DNA of 48,105 nt from Chitinophagaceae bacterium (lineage in GTDB: Bacteria; Bacteroidota; Bacteroidia; Chitinophagales; Chitinophagaceae), in NCBI GenBank assembly GCA_022841365.1, contig JALHRP010000004.1, positions 1 through 48,105 on the forward strand, written 5' to 3'. A program made the translations under genes and the position numbers. The first letter of the stretch is position 1, and every line of letters begins with the position of its first letter. This document shows positions 30,086 through 38,708 of this stretch, piece by piece. The notes below the pieces were generated by a model, which was not told where the DNA came from, did not search any database, and worked only from the letters and a program-made list of their open reading frames with translations.

Positions 30086-31792
30086 ATGCAGAAACACATA
30101 CTTACATTTTTCAGTTCTCTTGTTCTTTTTCTTTCCGCATCTGCCCAACTCTTTCCCGAAAAAAATTATCCAACGGATTATTTCCGTTATCCATTAAATA
30201 TTCCGTTAAAGCTCAACGCCAATTTTGGTGAAATGCGTCCCAACCATTTTCACATGGGCTTAGATCTGTTTACACTGCGCAGAGAAAACCTGGAAGTGTA
30301 TGTACCTGCTGATGGGTGGATTGCCAAAGTAAAAGTTGATCCCAATGGTTTTGGTAATGCCATTTATATCAATCATCCAAACGGGTATACAACGTTGTAT
30401 TGTCACATGAATACTTTTCCAACAAAAGTGCGGCAGGCGATGATTGAAGGACAGTATGCAAAACAAAGCTGGAAAGGAGATATAGAGTTTGCAAAAAATC
30501 AGTTTCCGGTAAAGCGGGGAGAGTTTCTGGCCTACAGTGGTAACACCGGTGCATCGGCCGGTCCGCATGTGCATTATGAAATACGCCGCACAGCAGATGA
30601 TGCCTGTTTAAATGCATTGTTGTTTCATCGTGTGCAGGATGTAACGCCACCTGATATCAGCAAACTGGCAGTGTATGATCGTAACAAAAGCACCTATGAA
30701 CAATTTGCAAGAACAATGGGTCTTACAAAAGTGGCCGGTGGATATACCGTTTCCGGGGGCGTACTAACGGTAACCAGTAACGCCGTGAGCTTTGCCATTG
30801 TTGCAACCGATCGTATAACAGGTGTGCCCAACAGTAACGGTATTTTTGAAGCCGTCGTTTATTTGGATGATGAACCCATCAGCGGTTTCCGTATTGATGC
30901 GATCGATTATATACAAACACGTTATCTCAATGCACATATTGATTACCGCATAAAAGCAGGCGGCGGTTCTTATTTTCAACACCTGTCTCCATTACCCGGC
31001 GATCAGTTGCCCATCTATTATAAAAAAGGAGATGGACTGATTCATTTAGATGATACTGCCACGCATGATATTAAGATTGTAGTGAACGATGCCAATGAGA
31101 ATGCATCCACTCTTCGTTTTAAACTTAAACGTACAGCAGCTGTTACAGCTGCTGCCAATGTGCAAAGAGACAGCCGGTATATGTTGCCCAACCAACTCAA
31201 TATTTTTGAACAGGATGAAGTGCAGATGGTGAGTACCACAAAAAGTTTTTATGATGCATTCCGGTTAGTATATAATTACAAAACAAGTGCCACTGCCTAT
31301 TCAAATATTCATGTGATACACACACCCATGATTCCTGTGCATGATTCGATGATGATTCGCATTAAACCAAACAAACTGATTCCTGAAAGCAGTCGTAACC
31401 GAATGCTGATGATCAAGCAGGCAAAAGGAAAAAAAGAAGTGGCAAGAGCAACATTTGTTAAAGGATGGTACGAAGCAAAGTTCCGTGAGTTTGGAGAGTT
31501 TTGGCTGGAGGCAGATGAAGTGCCGCCAACGCTTGCCATCAGCGGAGTGGTGGATGGCGGAACAGTGACCTCCAATACCTTGATCACCTGCACTGCTGCA
31601 GATAATAAATTAAAGATCCGCAGTTTTCGTGCAGAGCTCGATGGTGAGTGGTTAATGTTCAGCGGACTTGGACCTGTGTATCGTTACAGGGTAGATGAGT
31701 ATTGTCCTGAAGGAGAACACGAATTGAAAATAAGAATTGAAGATGAAGCAGGTAATACGGTTGAACGGGTGATGAGGTTTACGAGAAAGTAA
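30086..31792 (+). CDS. Secreted M23 (LytM/lysostaphin-type) metallopeptidase-domain protein
   Basis: The 568-residue protein has a signal peptide (MQKHILTFFSSLVLFLSASA) and then an M23 peptidase domain. The zinc ligands HxxxD are HMGLD (His56, Asp60) and the downstream histidines lie in GPHVHYE (about residue 165). The catalytic domain is interrupted by an insert (EGQYAKQSWKGDIEFAKNQFPVKRG) as in many Bacteroidota members. The C-terminal two thirds are beta-rich, with LPPT-type Ig-like segments (VPPTLAISGVVDGGTV ... AADNKLKIRSFRAELDG) that may bind the cell wall. It probably cleaves peptidoglycan cross-links or activates amidases at the envelope. It is monocistronic with its own promoter; a REP-like pair of hairpins follows. 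Confidence 0.9.
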   Translation: MQKHILTFFSSLVLFLSASAQLFPEKNYPTDYFRYPLNIPLKLNANFGEMRPNHFHMGLDLFTLRRENLEVYVPADGWIAKVKVDPNGFGNAIYINHPNGYTTLYCHMNTFPTKVRQAMIEGQYAKQSWKGDIEFAKNQFPVKRGEFLAYSGNTGASAGPHVHYEIRRTADDACLNALLFHRVQDVTPPDISKLAVYDRNKSTYEQFARTMGLTKVAGGYTVSGGVLTVTSNAVSFAIVATDRITGVPNSNGIFEAVVYLDDEPISGFRIDAIDYIQTRYLNAHIDYRIKAGGGSYFQHLSPLPGDQLPIYYKKGDGLIHLDDTATHDIKIVVNDANENASTLRFKLKRTAAVTAAANVQRDSRYMLPNQLNIFEQDEVQMVSTTKSFYDAFRLVYNYKTSATAYSNIHVIHTPMIPVHDSMMIRIKPNKLIPESSRNRMLMIKQAKGKKEVARATFVKGWYEAKFREFGEFWLEADEVPPTLAISGVVDGGTVTSNTLITCTAADNKLKIRSFRAELDGEWLMFSGLGPVYRYRVDEYCPEGEHELKIRIEDEAGNTVERVMRFTRK

Positions 31793-31809
31793 GGAACGAA
31801 TTCCTTATA

Positions 31810-31868
31810 GTGGTCGGTGAGGACACCGACCACGGCAGGCCGCCGCCGTTGGTGTCCCCACCAACGGC
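31810..31868. repeat. Paired REP/BIME-like hairpins
   Basis: Two perfect 10-bp stems lie 11 bp apart: GTGGTCGGTG-AGGA-CACCGACCAC (31810-31833) and GCCGTTGGTG-TCCC-CACCAACGGC (31845-31868). Read on opposite strands they share GGTGRGGACACC, so they are inverted copies of one unit, like a bacterial interspersed mosaic element. They follow the M23 stop and may also protect or end its mRNA. No RAYT transposase is in the window. Confidence 0.8.
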
Positions 31869-31973
31869 TTGCATGAAAATTTGCTGAATCCTCGTTATAG
31901 TAAAAGTGGTTTTTTAATCCGTGTGTATCGAACAAATCAGCGTCATATGCGTTTCTATTCAAACAACTAATTA

Positions 31974-32480
31974 ATGCCAACAAAGAAAGCAGCTGTTAAA
32001 AAAGAACCATTCAAAAATTATGTCACCAAACTGAAGGCGGGTGATAAAGCTCCTGCATTTAAAGGAGTTGATCAGGATGGAAAAAAGATTTCATCTGCAG
32101 ACTATAGAGGTAAAAAGATCATTCTCTATTTCTATCCCGAAGATGATACATTGAGCTGCACTGCACAGGCCTGCAACCTGCGGGATAATTTTGCTGAATT
32201 AAAACAGTTAGGTTTTGAAATCATTGGTGTAAGTGAAGATGCAGTGGCAAAGCATAAAAAATTTGAAACAAAATATAAACTCCCGTTCCGTTTAATTGCC
32301 GATGAAGATCATGCAGTGATCAATGCCTACGATGTATGGGGCAAAAAACAATTCATGGGTAAAATTTATGACGGACTGGTACGCACCACATTTATCATCA
32401 ATGAAAAAGGAATCATTCATGGAATTGTTACAAGGGTGCTTACCAAAAAACATACAGAACAAATCATGGAGTTACTCTAA
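31974..32480 (+). CDS. bcp: Thioredoxin-dependent peroxiredoxin, BCP/PrxQ type
   Basis: BCP reduces hydrogen and organic peroxides using thioredoxin. The 168-residue cytoplasmic protein carries a Lys-rich N-terminal tail (MPTKKAAVKKEPFK) before the domain GDKAPAFKGVDQDGKKIS. The active site is YFYPEDDTLSCTAQACNLRD, with peroxidatic Cys62 and resolving Cys67, the 5-residue spacing typical of PrxQ. The common PGC tripeptide is LSC here, and the usual T-P before it is T-L, a mild active-site variation. The remaining landmarks are VSEDAVAKHKKFETKYKLPF and VRTTFIINEKGII. It lies alone, 180 bp after the M23 gene. Confidence 0.94.
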   Translation: MPTKKAAVKKEPFKNYVTKLKAGDKAPAFKGVDQDGKKISSADYRGKKIILYFYPEDDTLSCTAQACNLRDNFAELKQLGFEIIGVSEDAVAKHKKFETKYKLPFRLIADEDHAVINAYDVWGKKQFMGKIYDGLVRTTFIINEKGIIHGIVTRVLTKKHTEQIMELL

Positions 32481-32547
32481 ACAGAAGATAGCATACAGCG
32501 TTTTTTAGTGTATATTGATCTGGTTAATACTACTAAACTGAAACCAT

Positions 32548-32886
32548 ATGCGAAAGCTGTTTTTTTGTGTGATTCTTTTAACGGGAGCAATACTCCTCCA
32601 TGCATGTAAAAAAGATCAGCCAAAACCTGATCCTACCTGTTCAACCAGTTTTTCTGCTACTGTTTCAGTGATTGTACAAACCAATTGTGCGTATTCAGGC
32701 GGATGCCATGGAAGCGGCAGCACCAATGCCGGCGGGCCTTTCACCAGTTATGCGTTGATTGCAGCAAAAAAAGATATCATCAAAGGTCAGGTAGAAGCGG
32801 GCATTATGCCGCAGGGTGCCAGCTTAACAGCAGGAGATAAAGCTGCATTGATTGCATGGATCAATTGTGGCGCTCCAAATAATTAA
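32548..32886 (+). CDS. Cytochrome-c-like lipoprotein, tandem copy 1
   Basis: The 112-residue lipoprotein (lipobox LLHAC, Cys20, then KK) has a heme-binding-like motif with expanded spacing: Cys-Ala-Tyr-Ser-Gly-Gly-Cys-His, that is CX5CH in place of the usual CXXCH. GSGSTNAGGPFTSY follows, and a C-terminal MPQGASLTAGDKAALIAWINCGAPNN matches the distal methionine and final helix of small c-type cytochrome domains (about residues 93-112). Whether heme is attached is uncertain given the spacing. The next gene is a paralogue ending in the same GAPNN. It is probably an envelope-bound, periplasm-facing electron carrier, by inference from the fold only. Confidence 0.75.
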   Translation: MRKLFFCVILLTGAILLHACKKDQPKPDPTCSTSFSATVSVIVQTNCAYSGGCHGSGSTNAGGPFTSYALIAAKKDIIKGQVEAGIMPQGASLTAGDKAALIAWINCGAPNN

Positions 32887-32939
32887 AAATTACTATCCGT
32901 TTCAGACAACAGAAATCCCTGTTCATATTGTTTTTATTC

Positions 32940-32956
32940 CCTGCCGGACGAGCAAT
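32940..32956. repeat. Probable decayed CCCGCCTG-family palindrome
   Basis: CCTGCCGGACGAGCAAT agrees at 14 of 17 positions with the reverse strand of the alaS element (45188-45208). It lies in the 96-bp gap between the two cytochrome-like genes, and the right arm has lost its pairing. Confidence 0.4.
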
Positions 32957-32982
32957 CCATAATTTCAAAAAAAAGCTCCGGT

Positions 32983-33354
32983 ATGAAATGGATATTATCT
33001 GTGTTGTTGATTGTTTCAATTTCTTTTCTCTACGCCTGTAAAAAAACAAACAGTGCTGGTAATCCCGGCGGTGGCGGTACTGTTCCGTTTACTCCCAACT
33101 GTACAAGTGCAGCAATCAATTTTACAGCTGATGTTGTTCCCATCTTTCAATCGGTTTGCGGACAGAGCGGTTGCCATAACAGCGGCAGTACTAATGGCCC
33201 CGGCCCATTAACAACACATGCTCAAATTAATGCAGCCAAAGCATCAATCAGGCCTGCAATCATCAGCGGGGCGATGCCAAAAAATACATCGCTTTCTGCA
33301 GCACAAAAAAATTCAATCATTTGCTGGATAGATGCCGGTGCTCCAAATAATTAA
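32983..33354 (+). CDS. Cytochrome-c-like lipoprotein, tandem copy 2
   Basis: This 123-residue paralogue of the preceding gene has a lipoprotein signal (SISFLYAC, Cys19, then KK), a Gly-rich linker (NPGGGGTVPF), and a Cys-Gly-Gln-Ser-Gly-Cys-His motif (CX4CH, one residue shorter than copy 1). Then come NSGSTNGPGPLTTHAQINAAK and the ending GAMPKNTSLSAAQKNSIICWIDAGAPNN. NFTADVVPIFQSVC upstream of the motif is the usual lead-in of c-type domains in Bacteroidota and Planctomycetes lipoproteins. An intrinsic terminator follows at 33385-33411, so the two copies probably form one transcript. Confidence 0.78.
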   Translation: MKWILSVLLIVSISFLYACKKTNSAGNPGGGGTVPFTPNCTSAAINFTADVVPIFQSVCGQSGCHNSGSTNGPGPLTTHAQINAAKASIRPAIISGAMPKNTSLSAAQKNSIICWIDAGAPNN

Positions 33355-33384
33355 CAGATTATAAAAACACCGTGTTATCAATAC

Positions 33385-33411
33385 AGTGCATCTTTACGGT
33401 GCACTTTTTTT
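33385..33411 (+). terminator. Intrinsic terminator after the cytochrome-like pair
   Basis: A 6-bp stem AGTGCA (33385-33390) with TGCACT (33400-33405) has a 9-nt loop and is followed by a T-run to 33411. It runs right up to the ATG of the next gene at 33412. Confidence 0.7.
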
Positions 33412-33705
33412 ATGACAAACGAACTACACATTAAAGAACAGTCTTTTCTTGCAATGCTGGCAGCAAAAAAATTAAAGACCAGTAAAGTTGCGATGGTGAT
33501 CGGGCAAACCATTCACCTGCATAATACGAGCAAAGAAGATTTCTTAAAGAATGAGCGTTGGGTAAAACACGAGCTGGCGCATATTGAGCAATACAAAAAA
33601 TATGGCTTGCTGAAATTTCTTACACTGTACACATGGTACTGTATAAAGTATGGCTATCATTTAAACCCATTTGAAGTGGAAGCAAGAGAAAAAGAGAAAG
33701 CGTAG
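33412..33705 (+). CDS. DUF4157-like small protein with HELAH motif
   Basis: The 97-residue protein contains WVKHELAHIEQYKKYG (about residues 47-62), a zinc-metallopeptidase-type HExxH motif, followed by FLTLYTWYCIKYGYHLNPFEVEAREKEKA. The NPFEVEAR ending is characteristic of small Bacteroidota proteins annotated as DUF4157 (eCIS core domain-like). It is much shorter than a complete peptidase and lacks an obvious third ligand beyond the glutamate in FEVEA. Function is unknown. Its ATG abuts the T-run of the preceding terminator, so its promoter must lie within or upstream of that hairpin. It converges with icd. Confidence 0.78.
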   Translation: MTNELHIKEQSFLAMLAAKKLKTSKVAMVIGQTIHLHNTSKEDFLKNERWVKHELAHIEQYKKYGLLKFLTLYTWYCIKYGYHLNPFEVEAREKEKA

Positions 33706-33727
33706 TGTAAAACACCACGCTTTCTCT
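33693..33727. terminator. Hairpin terminator between the DUF4157-like gene and icd
   Basis: A 10-bp perfect stem AGAGAAAGCG (33693-33702) with CGCTTTCTCT (33718-33727) encloses a smaller AGTGT/ACACC stem. On the minus strand it is followed by TTTTTCTC, which suits termination of icd. The stop codon of the plus-strand gene lies inside it. Confidence 0.75.
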
Positions 33728-33746
33728 GTCAAAAAACAAATTCTAT

Positions 33747-35198
33747 TTATTGCCCCTGCGCCAAACTGTAAGCTTTTTTACCGGCCCACATATTCAACAC
33801 TTCCAGTGAACAAACTTTAAAGTCTTTCATGATTAAGCGATACAGTTCAGCTATATCAGTTTGTGTAAGCGCTGCTTCTTCAATACTTTCAAAACGTGCA
33901 CGGTATTGGTTTACCAGGTTGGTAAACACACTGCCTTTTGGCCATACCTGTGTACCACGGTTGCTGATGGTGACTAATTTAAACAGGTTGCCTGTATGCT
34001 GCAGCAGTTTTTCTGCCAGTACAGACGGCTGCTCAAAGCTTTCAATAAAAAAATCAACTCCCACAATTACTTCATCTTCCATTTCCTTACTCATGATGAG
34101 TGGATTTTTTTCCAGCTTAAATACTGTTTGTGTTGCCGGTTTATCTTCCAGCTGTGGTCTTGGATTATGTACCGGTGTTTTTCCAAAATTGCTGATGATG
34201 GCGTTTGCAAATTCGGTGGTGTTTACAGCTGCAGTTGATTTATCGCCAAAATCTCCGGTATGCACACCATTTTCAAGGGTGTACAGCAATGCGTTTTCAA
34301 TCATGGCTGCTTTTTGCATTAAACCAAGATGGCGAAGCATGCCAAAGCCACTGAGCAGTAATGCGGTTGGGTTGGCAATATTTTTTCCGGCAATATCCGG
34401 TGCTGTACCATGCACGGCTTCAAAAATGCAAATGTGATCACCAATATTTGCAGATGGAGCAAAACCTAAACCGCCCACAAGTCCTGCGCAAAGATCACTC
34501 ACAATATCGCCCTGTAAATTGGTGAGCACCACCACATCAAATACATCGGGCCGGCTAACCAGTTTCATACAGAGATCATCTACAATTACATCATCTGCTT
34601 TCAGTTCCGGGTATTCTTTGGCAATTTCATAAAACACTTGCAGAAAAAGTCCGTCAGTTATTTTCATGATGTTGGCCTTGTGCCCGCAGGTAATTCGTTT
34701 ACATCCTTTTTTGCGGGCCATTTCAAATGCATACTTAATCACCTGCATGCTGCCCGGTCTTGTTATAAAACGACGGCTCAACGCCACATCATGCGTAAGC
34801 ATGTGTTCAATACCGCCATACGTATCTTCAATATTTTCTCTTACAATGGTAATATCAATGGGAATGCCTGCTTTGCTGAAAACCGTATCAACACCATGCA
34901 GTGTTTGAAAGGTGCGTTTGTTGGCATAAGTGTTCCATGTTTTACGAGCTGTAACGTTTACACTTTTAACGCCCTTGCCTTTCGGTGTTTCCATGGGTCC
35001 TTTAAACAGGATACCCAGCGATTCTATAGTGGCCTGCGCTTCAGGAGTCATACCGTTTGAATGTCCTTTGTCAAACACCCATTTACCCATATCTACAAAT
35101 TCGTATTCCAGCGGCACTTCTGCTGCTTTAAAAATGTTGAGTACAGATTCCATGATTTCGGGTCCAATACCATCTCCTTTGGCTACAGCTATTTTCAT
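33747..35198 (-). CDS. icd: NADP-type isocitrate dehydrogenase
   Basis: This TCA-cycle enzyme converts isocitrate to 2-oxoglutarate and CO2. The 483-residue protein is of the larger form (Thermus/Bacteroidota-like), with the isocitrate/isopropylmalate dehydrogenase core and an extra C-terminal domain of about 140 residues. It shows VAKGDGIGPEI, NVTARKTWNTYANKR, VRENIEDTYGGIEH, the metal site VDDLCMKLVSRPDVFDVVV with NLQGDIVSDL, and the nucleotide loop EAVHGTAPDIAGKNIANPTALLLSG. The start ATG 35198 is preferred over a TTG 9 bp upstream. A TACCTTTG box and a TCCCG/CGGGA hairpin occupy the leader. Confidence 0.93.
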   Translation of the reverse strand: MKIAVAKGDGIGPEIMESVLNIFKAAEVPLEYEFVDMGKWVFDKGHSNGMTPEAQATIESLGILFKGPMETPKGKGVKSVNVTARKTWNTYANKRTFQTLHGVDTVFSKAGIPIDITIVRENIEDTYGGIEHMLTHDVALSRRFITRPGSMQVIKYAFEMARKKGCKRITCGHKANIMKITDGLFLQVFYEIAKEYPELKADDVIVDDLCMKLVSRPDVFDVVVLTNLQGDIVSDLCAGLVGGLGFAPSANIGDHICIFEAVHGTAPDIAGKNIANPTALLLSGFGMLRHLGLMQKAAMIENALLYTLENGVHTGDFGDKSTAAVNTTEFANAIISNFGKTPVHNPRPQLEDKPATQTVFKLEKNPLIMSKEMEDEVIVGVDFFIESFEQPSVLAEKLLQHTGNLFKLVTISNRGTQVWPKGSVFTNLVNQYRARFESIEEAALTQTDIAELYRLIMKDFKVCSLEVLNMWAGKKAYSLAQGQ

Positions 35199-35213
35199 AT
35201 TGTGCAATTTTAA

Positions 35214-35231
35214 TCCCGGGAATAATCGGGA
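35214..35231. repeat. TCCCG...CGGGA hairpin in the icd leader
   Basis: TCCCG (35214-35218) and CGGGA (35227-35231) are separated by 8 nt. This lies between the -7 box and the icd ATG, so it would form near the 5' end of the mRNA. It resembles the TCCCGA-N4-TCGGGA core inside purH (17291-17306) and may be the same dispersed palindrome family. Confidence 0.5.
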
Positions 35232-35235
35232 GCCG

Positions 35236-35243
35236 CAAAGGTA
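35236..35243 (-). promoter_or_regulatory. -7 box TACCTTTG for icd
   Basis: Reads TACCTTTG on the minus strand, 37 nt before the icd ATG. Confidence 0.6.
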
Positions 35244-35294
35244 AGCTTCGGAGCTGTTTACAGAAAAAGAAGAAGTTGAAAAAAGAATTAAATT

Positions 35295-36098
35295 TTACAG
35301 GATCCATTCAACCTCACCAAAAGCAAAACACTGCGCTGCATCTTTACCGGTTACCAGTTGCCCCCGTTTGTTTACAGACTGAATTTCGGTTTCAAAATTC
35401 CGGTTGCCTTTTTTCAACCGAACGGTTTCGTTGCGTTTGTAAAGTTGTTGGTTGTAGCCAGCATAAAACGCATCAAATCCCTGTTGTTCCAGCAGCAGCA
35501 AATCGTTCATGAGTTGCGAATAAATTGCACGGGCCAGTTCCTGTACATCGGTTTGTTTTCCTGTAATCTGTTTCACTGATACCGGGTTCTGCAACTCCTC
35601 AAATGCTGTTTGATTAACGTTGATGCCAATACCAATCACCGACCATTGCCAATGTGCTCCTCTGAATATATTTTCAATGAGGATGCCCCCTGTCTTTCTG
35701 TCACGCCAGTACAAATCATTGGGCCATTTTATTTTCAGTTCATCACCAACAAGAGGCAGCAACTGAGTATGTACGGAAACAGCAGTAACAGCCAGTAGCT
35801 GAAAAGCCTTTGCTGCTGTGAGAAAATGGGGTTGCACAACAATTGAAAAACTGAGGTTTTCACCAGCTACGGTTTTCCACTCTTTACCCCGCTGACCTTT
35901 CCCCTTTGTTTGATGATGTGTAAACACCACTGTACCATGCTGTGCCAGTCCTTCATGAACCATTGCCATGGCATAGTTGTTGGTGCTGTCCACCGTGTTC
36001 AGTACAATCCAGGAGGCGTGTGATTTTTTAAGGGGCAAGGTTGAAGAAGATTGATTAATTTTGGACAAATTAAAGAAACGAAACCTTTGTTGTTGCAA
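35295..36098 (-). CDS. birA: Biotin-[acetyl-CoA-carboxylase] ligase (BirA, no repressor domain)
   Basis: BirA activates biotin with ATP and attaches it to the carboxylase carrier protein. The 267-residue protein lacks the N-terminal DNA-binding helix-turn-helix, so it is the class I, non-repressor form. The catalytic domain shows VDSTNNYAM (about 36-44), the biotinyl-AMP loop TKGKGQRGKEW (residues 64-74), IKWPNDLYW (about 122-130), GGILIEN and VIGIGINVNQ, then a short SH3-like C-terminal domain. The start is uncertain. No ATG precedes the domain. TTG 36098 gives the longest frame, but a later TTG (36038, before PLKKSHASW) would leave more room for a promoter. It is divergent from rsfS. Confidence 0.9.
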   Translation of the reverse strand: MQQQRFRFFNLSKINQSSSTLPLKKSHASWIVLNTVDSTNNYAMAMVHEGLAQHGTVVFTHHQTKGKGQRGKEWKTVAGENLSFSIVVQPHFLTAAKAFQLLAVTAVSVHTQLLPLVGDELKIKWPNDLYWRDRKTGGILIENIFRGAHWQWSVIGIGINVNQTAFEELQNPVSVKQITGKQTDVQELARAIYSQLMNDLLLLEQQGFDAFYAGYNQQLYKRNETVRLKKGNRNFETEIQSVNKRGQLVTGKDAAQCFAFGEVEWIL

Positions 36099-36141
36099 AC
36101 AGCAAAGAAAAAACAGATTTTTTCATTAAACAAACAAGCGA

Positions 36142-36549
36142 TTGAGTACATTATCTCTGTTGGCTGCCAGAAGCAAAGAAACGAAAGCCTCTCCCCGCAT
36201 AAACCGTAACAGCAAATTATTTAAGACTATCCTGAAAGCAATCCAGGAAAAGAAAGGCGAACATATTGTAAGTCTCGATTTACGTAAGATTCCTGAAGCG
36301 GTTGCTGATTTCTTTATTATTTGCGAAGCCAGCAGCACCACACAGGTAAAAGCAATTGCCGATCATATAGAACATCTGGTAAAGGAAAACTGTGAAGAGG
36401 TACCTTACCGCCATGAAGGTATGACGGCTGCACATTGGGTACTGGTAGATTATGTAAATGTGGTGGTGCATGTATTTCAAACCGAAACAAGAAAGTTTTA
36501 CCGTTTAGAAGAAATGTGGAGCGATGCCAACAGTGCAGACCACGAATGA
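36142..36549 (+). CDS. rsfS: Ribosome silencing factor RsfS (Iojap)
   Basis: RsfS binds ribosomal protein uL14 and blocks subunit joining in starvation. The 135-residue protein begins with a basic tail of about 25 residues, then the RsfS domain: LFKTILKAIQEKKGEHIVSLDLRKIPEAVADFFIICEASSTTQVKAIADHIE and VPYRHEGMTAAHWVLVDYVNVVVHVFQTETRKFYRLEEMWSD. It starts at TTG 36142, the only plausible start codon before the domain. It lies 111 bp upstream of ftsH, an arrangement seen throughout Bacteroidota, and is divergent from birA with 43 bp between the proposed starts. Confidence 0.93.
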   Translation: MSTLSLLAARSKETKASPRINRNSKLFKTILKAIQEKKGEHIVSLDLRKIPEAVADFFIICEASSTTQVKAIADHIEHLVKENCEEVPYRHEGMTAAHWVLVDYVNVVVHVFQTETRKFYRLEEMWSDANSADHE

Positions 36550-36660
36550 TTTATACCCGGAAATAGTTTCAAATAAAATTTAACAAAAACCCTTTGAAAC
36601 TTTTCGCCACTTAATTGTAATATTCCCTGAAATCCTGAAACAAGGAACAAAAAAAACAAG

Positions 36661-38697
36661 ATGAGTTTGAACCAAGGAAATAATCCAGAAAACAGCGGCG
36701 ACAGAAAAGAACCCCGCAAACCGTTCCGCTTTAATATATACTGGCTCTATGCATTGATAGCAGCTGTATTGATTGGCTTTAATCTGTTTCGTGGAATGGC
36801 ACCCGATGCCATCCCCACAACGCAAAATGTATTTGAAGACAGTATGTTAATGAAAGGGTATGTAAAAAGCTACCTCGTTGTAAAAAACAAAGGTGTGGTG
36901 CGTACTACTTTAAAGCCTGAAGCATTTAATGATGAGGTGATCAAGAAGCTGGTGGCAGCCAATGAATCAAGACTCAAGATTGATAAAAATAAAGGGCCTC
37001 ATTTTCAGTTTACGATTTCTGATGCAAAAACTTTTGATGAACGGGTTACAAATCTCATTACAGATAACCGTGCAGTAACAGGAAGACCTGAAGCAAAGTT
37101 TGATGATGAAGAAAGTCTTGTTGGGCCGTTTATTTCTTTACTGCTTCCCATTTTAATTTTAATAGGGCTATGGGTATTACTGATGCGCAAAATGAACAGC
37201 GGCGGAGGCGCAGGCCCCGGCGGCGGTGGTATTTTCAACATTGGTAAATCAAAAGCACAGTTGTTTGAAAAAGGAACCAAAGTAAATGTTACGTTCCAGG
37301 ATGTAGCAGGTTTAGATGAAGCAAAAGTGGAAGTGATGGAGATTGTTGATTTCCTGAAACAACCAAAAAAATACACAGCACTGGGCGGTAAAATTCCAAA
37401 AGGTGCATTGCTGGTAGGTCCTCCGGGTACAGGTAAAACCTTGCTTGCAAAAGCTATGGCAGGCGAAGCCCAGGTACCGTTCTTCAGCATCAGTGGATCG
37501 GATTTTGTGGAAATGTTTGTGGGTGTGGGTGCAAGTCGTGTGCGTGATCTGTTTAAGCAGGCAAGAGAAAAAGCACCCTGTATCATCTTTATTGATGAGA
37601 TCGATGCAATTGGTCGTGCACGTGGAAGAAATGCCATTGTAAGTAATGATGAACGTGAAAATACATTGAACCAGTTATTGGTGGAGATGGATGGATTTGG
37701 TGGCGATACAGGTATCATCATTCTTGCTGCTACCAACCGTCCCGATGTATTGGATCCTGCCTTGTTACGTCCGGGTCGTTTTGATCGTCAGATCTCTATT
37801 GATCGTCCTGATGTAAAAGGCCGTGAACAGATCTTTAAAGTGCATCTCAAGCCAATCAAAATTTCTGAGACACTCGATATTCATAAACTGGCTGAACAAA
37901 CACCGGGATTTGCCGGTGCAGATATTGCCAACGTTTGTAACGAAGCGGCATTGATCGCTGCACGTAAAGGAAAAGCGGCTGTTGATATGAGCGATTTCCA
38001 GGATGCCATTGATCGTGTCATCGGCGGATTGGAGAAGAAAAACAAGCTCATCAGCCCCGAAGAAAAAGAAATCATTGCTTACCACGAAGCTGGTCATGCA
38101 ATATGCGGTTGGTATTTAGAGCATGCGTATCCGTTATTAAAAGTAACCATTGTTCCAAGAGGAACAGCAGCATTAGGTTATGCTCAGTACACACCAAAAG
38201 AACAGTACCTCTATAACATTGAACAGTTGAACGATCAGATATGTATGACGCTTGGTGGCCGTGCCAGTGAAGATATTTTCTTTGGAAAAATTTCAACCGG
38301 TGCAAGTAATGATCTGCAGCAGATCACACGTATTGCTTACTCAATGATCACGGTGTATGGTATGAATGATAAGCTTGGTAACATCAGTTATTATGACCCT
38401 AATCAGGAACAGACATTCACCAAGCCATACAGCGAAAAAACCGCTGAGATGATTGATAATGAAGTTCGCAAGCTCATTGACTCTGCTTATGAACGTACAA
38501 AAGCATTACTCAACGATAAAAGAAGTGATGTTGATAAACTTGCAAAAGCCTTATTAGAAAAAGAAGTGTTGTTCCAGAGTGATGTAGAGGCATTAATTGG
38601 TAAGCGTCCGTTTGAACACAAGAAGTTGCTTGACGAAGACAATGTACCGGTGATGCATGCAGCAAACGTAGATAAAGAAGGCAGAGATTTAAGTTAA
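36661..38697 (+). CDS. ftsH: ATP-dependent zinc metalloprotease FtsH
   Basis: This membrane-bound AAA+ protease degrades misassembled membrane proteins and selected regulators. The 678-residue protein has two transmembrane segments ([18 protein letters not shown] about 27-44, and [19 protein letters not shown] about 140-158) around a periplasmic domain. A Gly-rich linker follows, then Walker A GPPGTGKT (residues 253-260), Walker B IIFIDEID, the second region of homology [20 protein letters not shown], and the zinc-protease motif HEAGH (475-479). All active-site motifs are intact. It is followed 11 bp later by the lutC-like gene, a pairing conserved in Bacteroidota. Confidence 0.97.
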   Translation: MSLNQGNNPENSGDRKEPRKPFRFNIYWLYALIAAVLIGFNLFRGMAPDAIPTTQNVFEDSMLMKGYVKSYLVVKNKGVVRTTLKPEAFNDEVIKKLVAANESRLKIDKNKGPHFQFTISDAKTFDERVTNLITDNRAVTGRPEAKFDDEESLVGPFISLLLPILILIGLWVLLMRKMNSGGGAGPGGGGIFNIGKSKAQLFEKGTKVNVTFQDVAGLDEAKVEVMEIVDFLKQPKKYTALGGKIPKGALLVGPPGTGKTLLAKAMAGEAQVPFFSISGSDFVEMFVGVGASRVRDLFKQAREKAPCIIFIDEIDAIGRARGRNAIVSNDERENTLNQLLVEMDGFGGDTGIIILAATNRPDVLDPALLRPGRFDRQISIDRPDVKGREQIFKVHLKPIKISETLDIHKLAEQTPGFAGADIANVCNEAALIAARKGKAAVDMSDFQDAIDRVIGGLEKKNKLISPEEKEIIAYHEAGHAICGWYLEHAYPLLKVTIVPRGTAALGYAQYTPKEQYLYNIEQLNDQICMTLGGRASEDIFFGKISTGASNDLQQITRIAYSMITVYGMNDKLGNISYYDPNQEQTFTKPYSEKTAEMIDNEVRKLIDSAYERTKALLNDKRSDVDKLAKALLEKEVLFQSDVEALIGKRPFEHKKLLDEDNVPVMHAANVDKEGRDLS

Positions 38698-38708
38698 ACA
38701 ACACGAAC

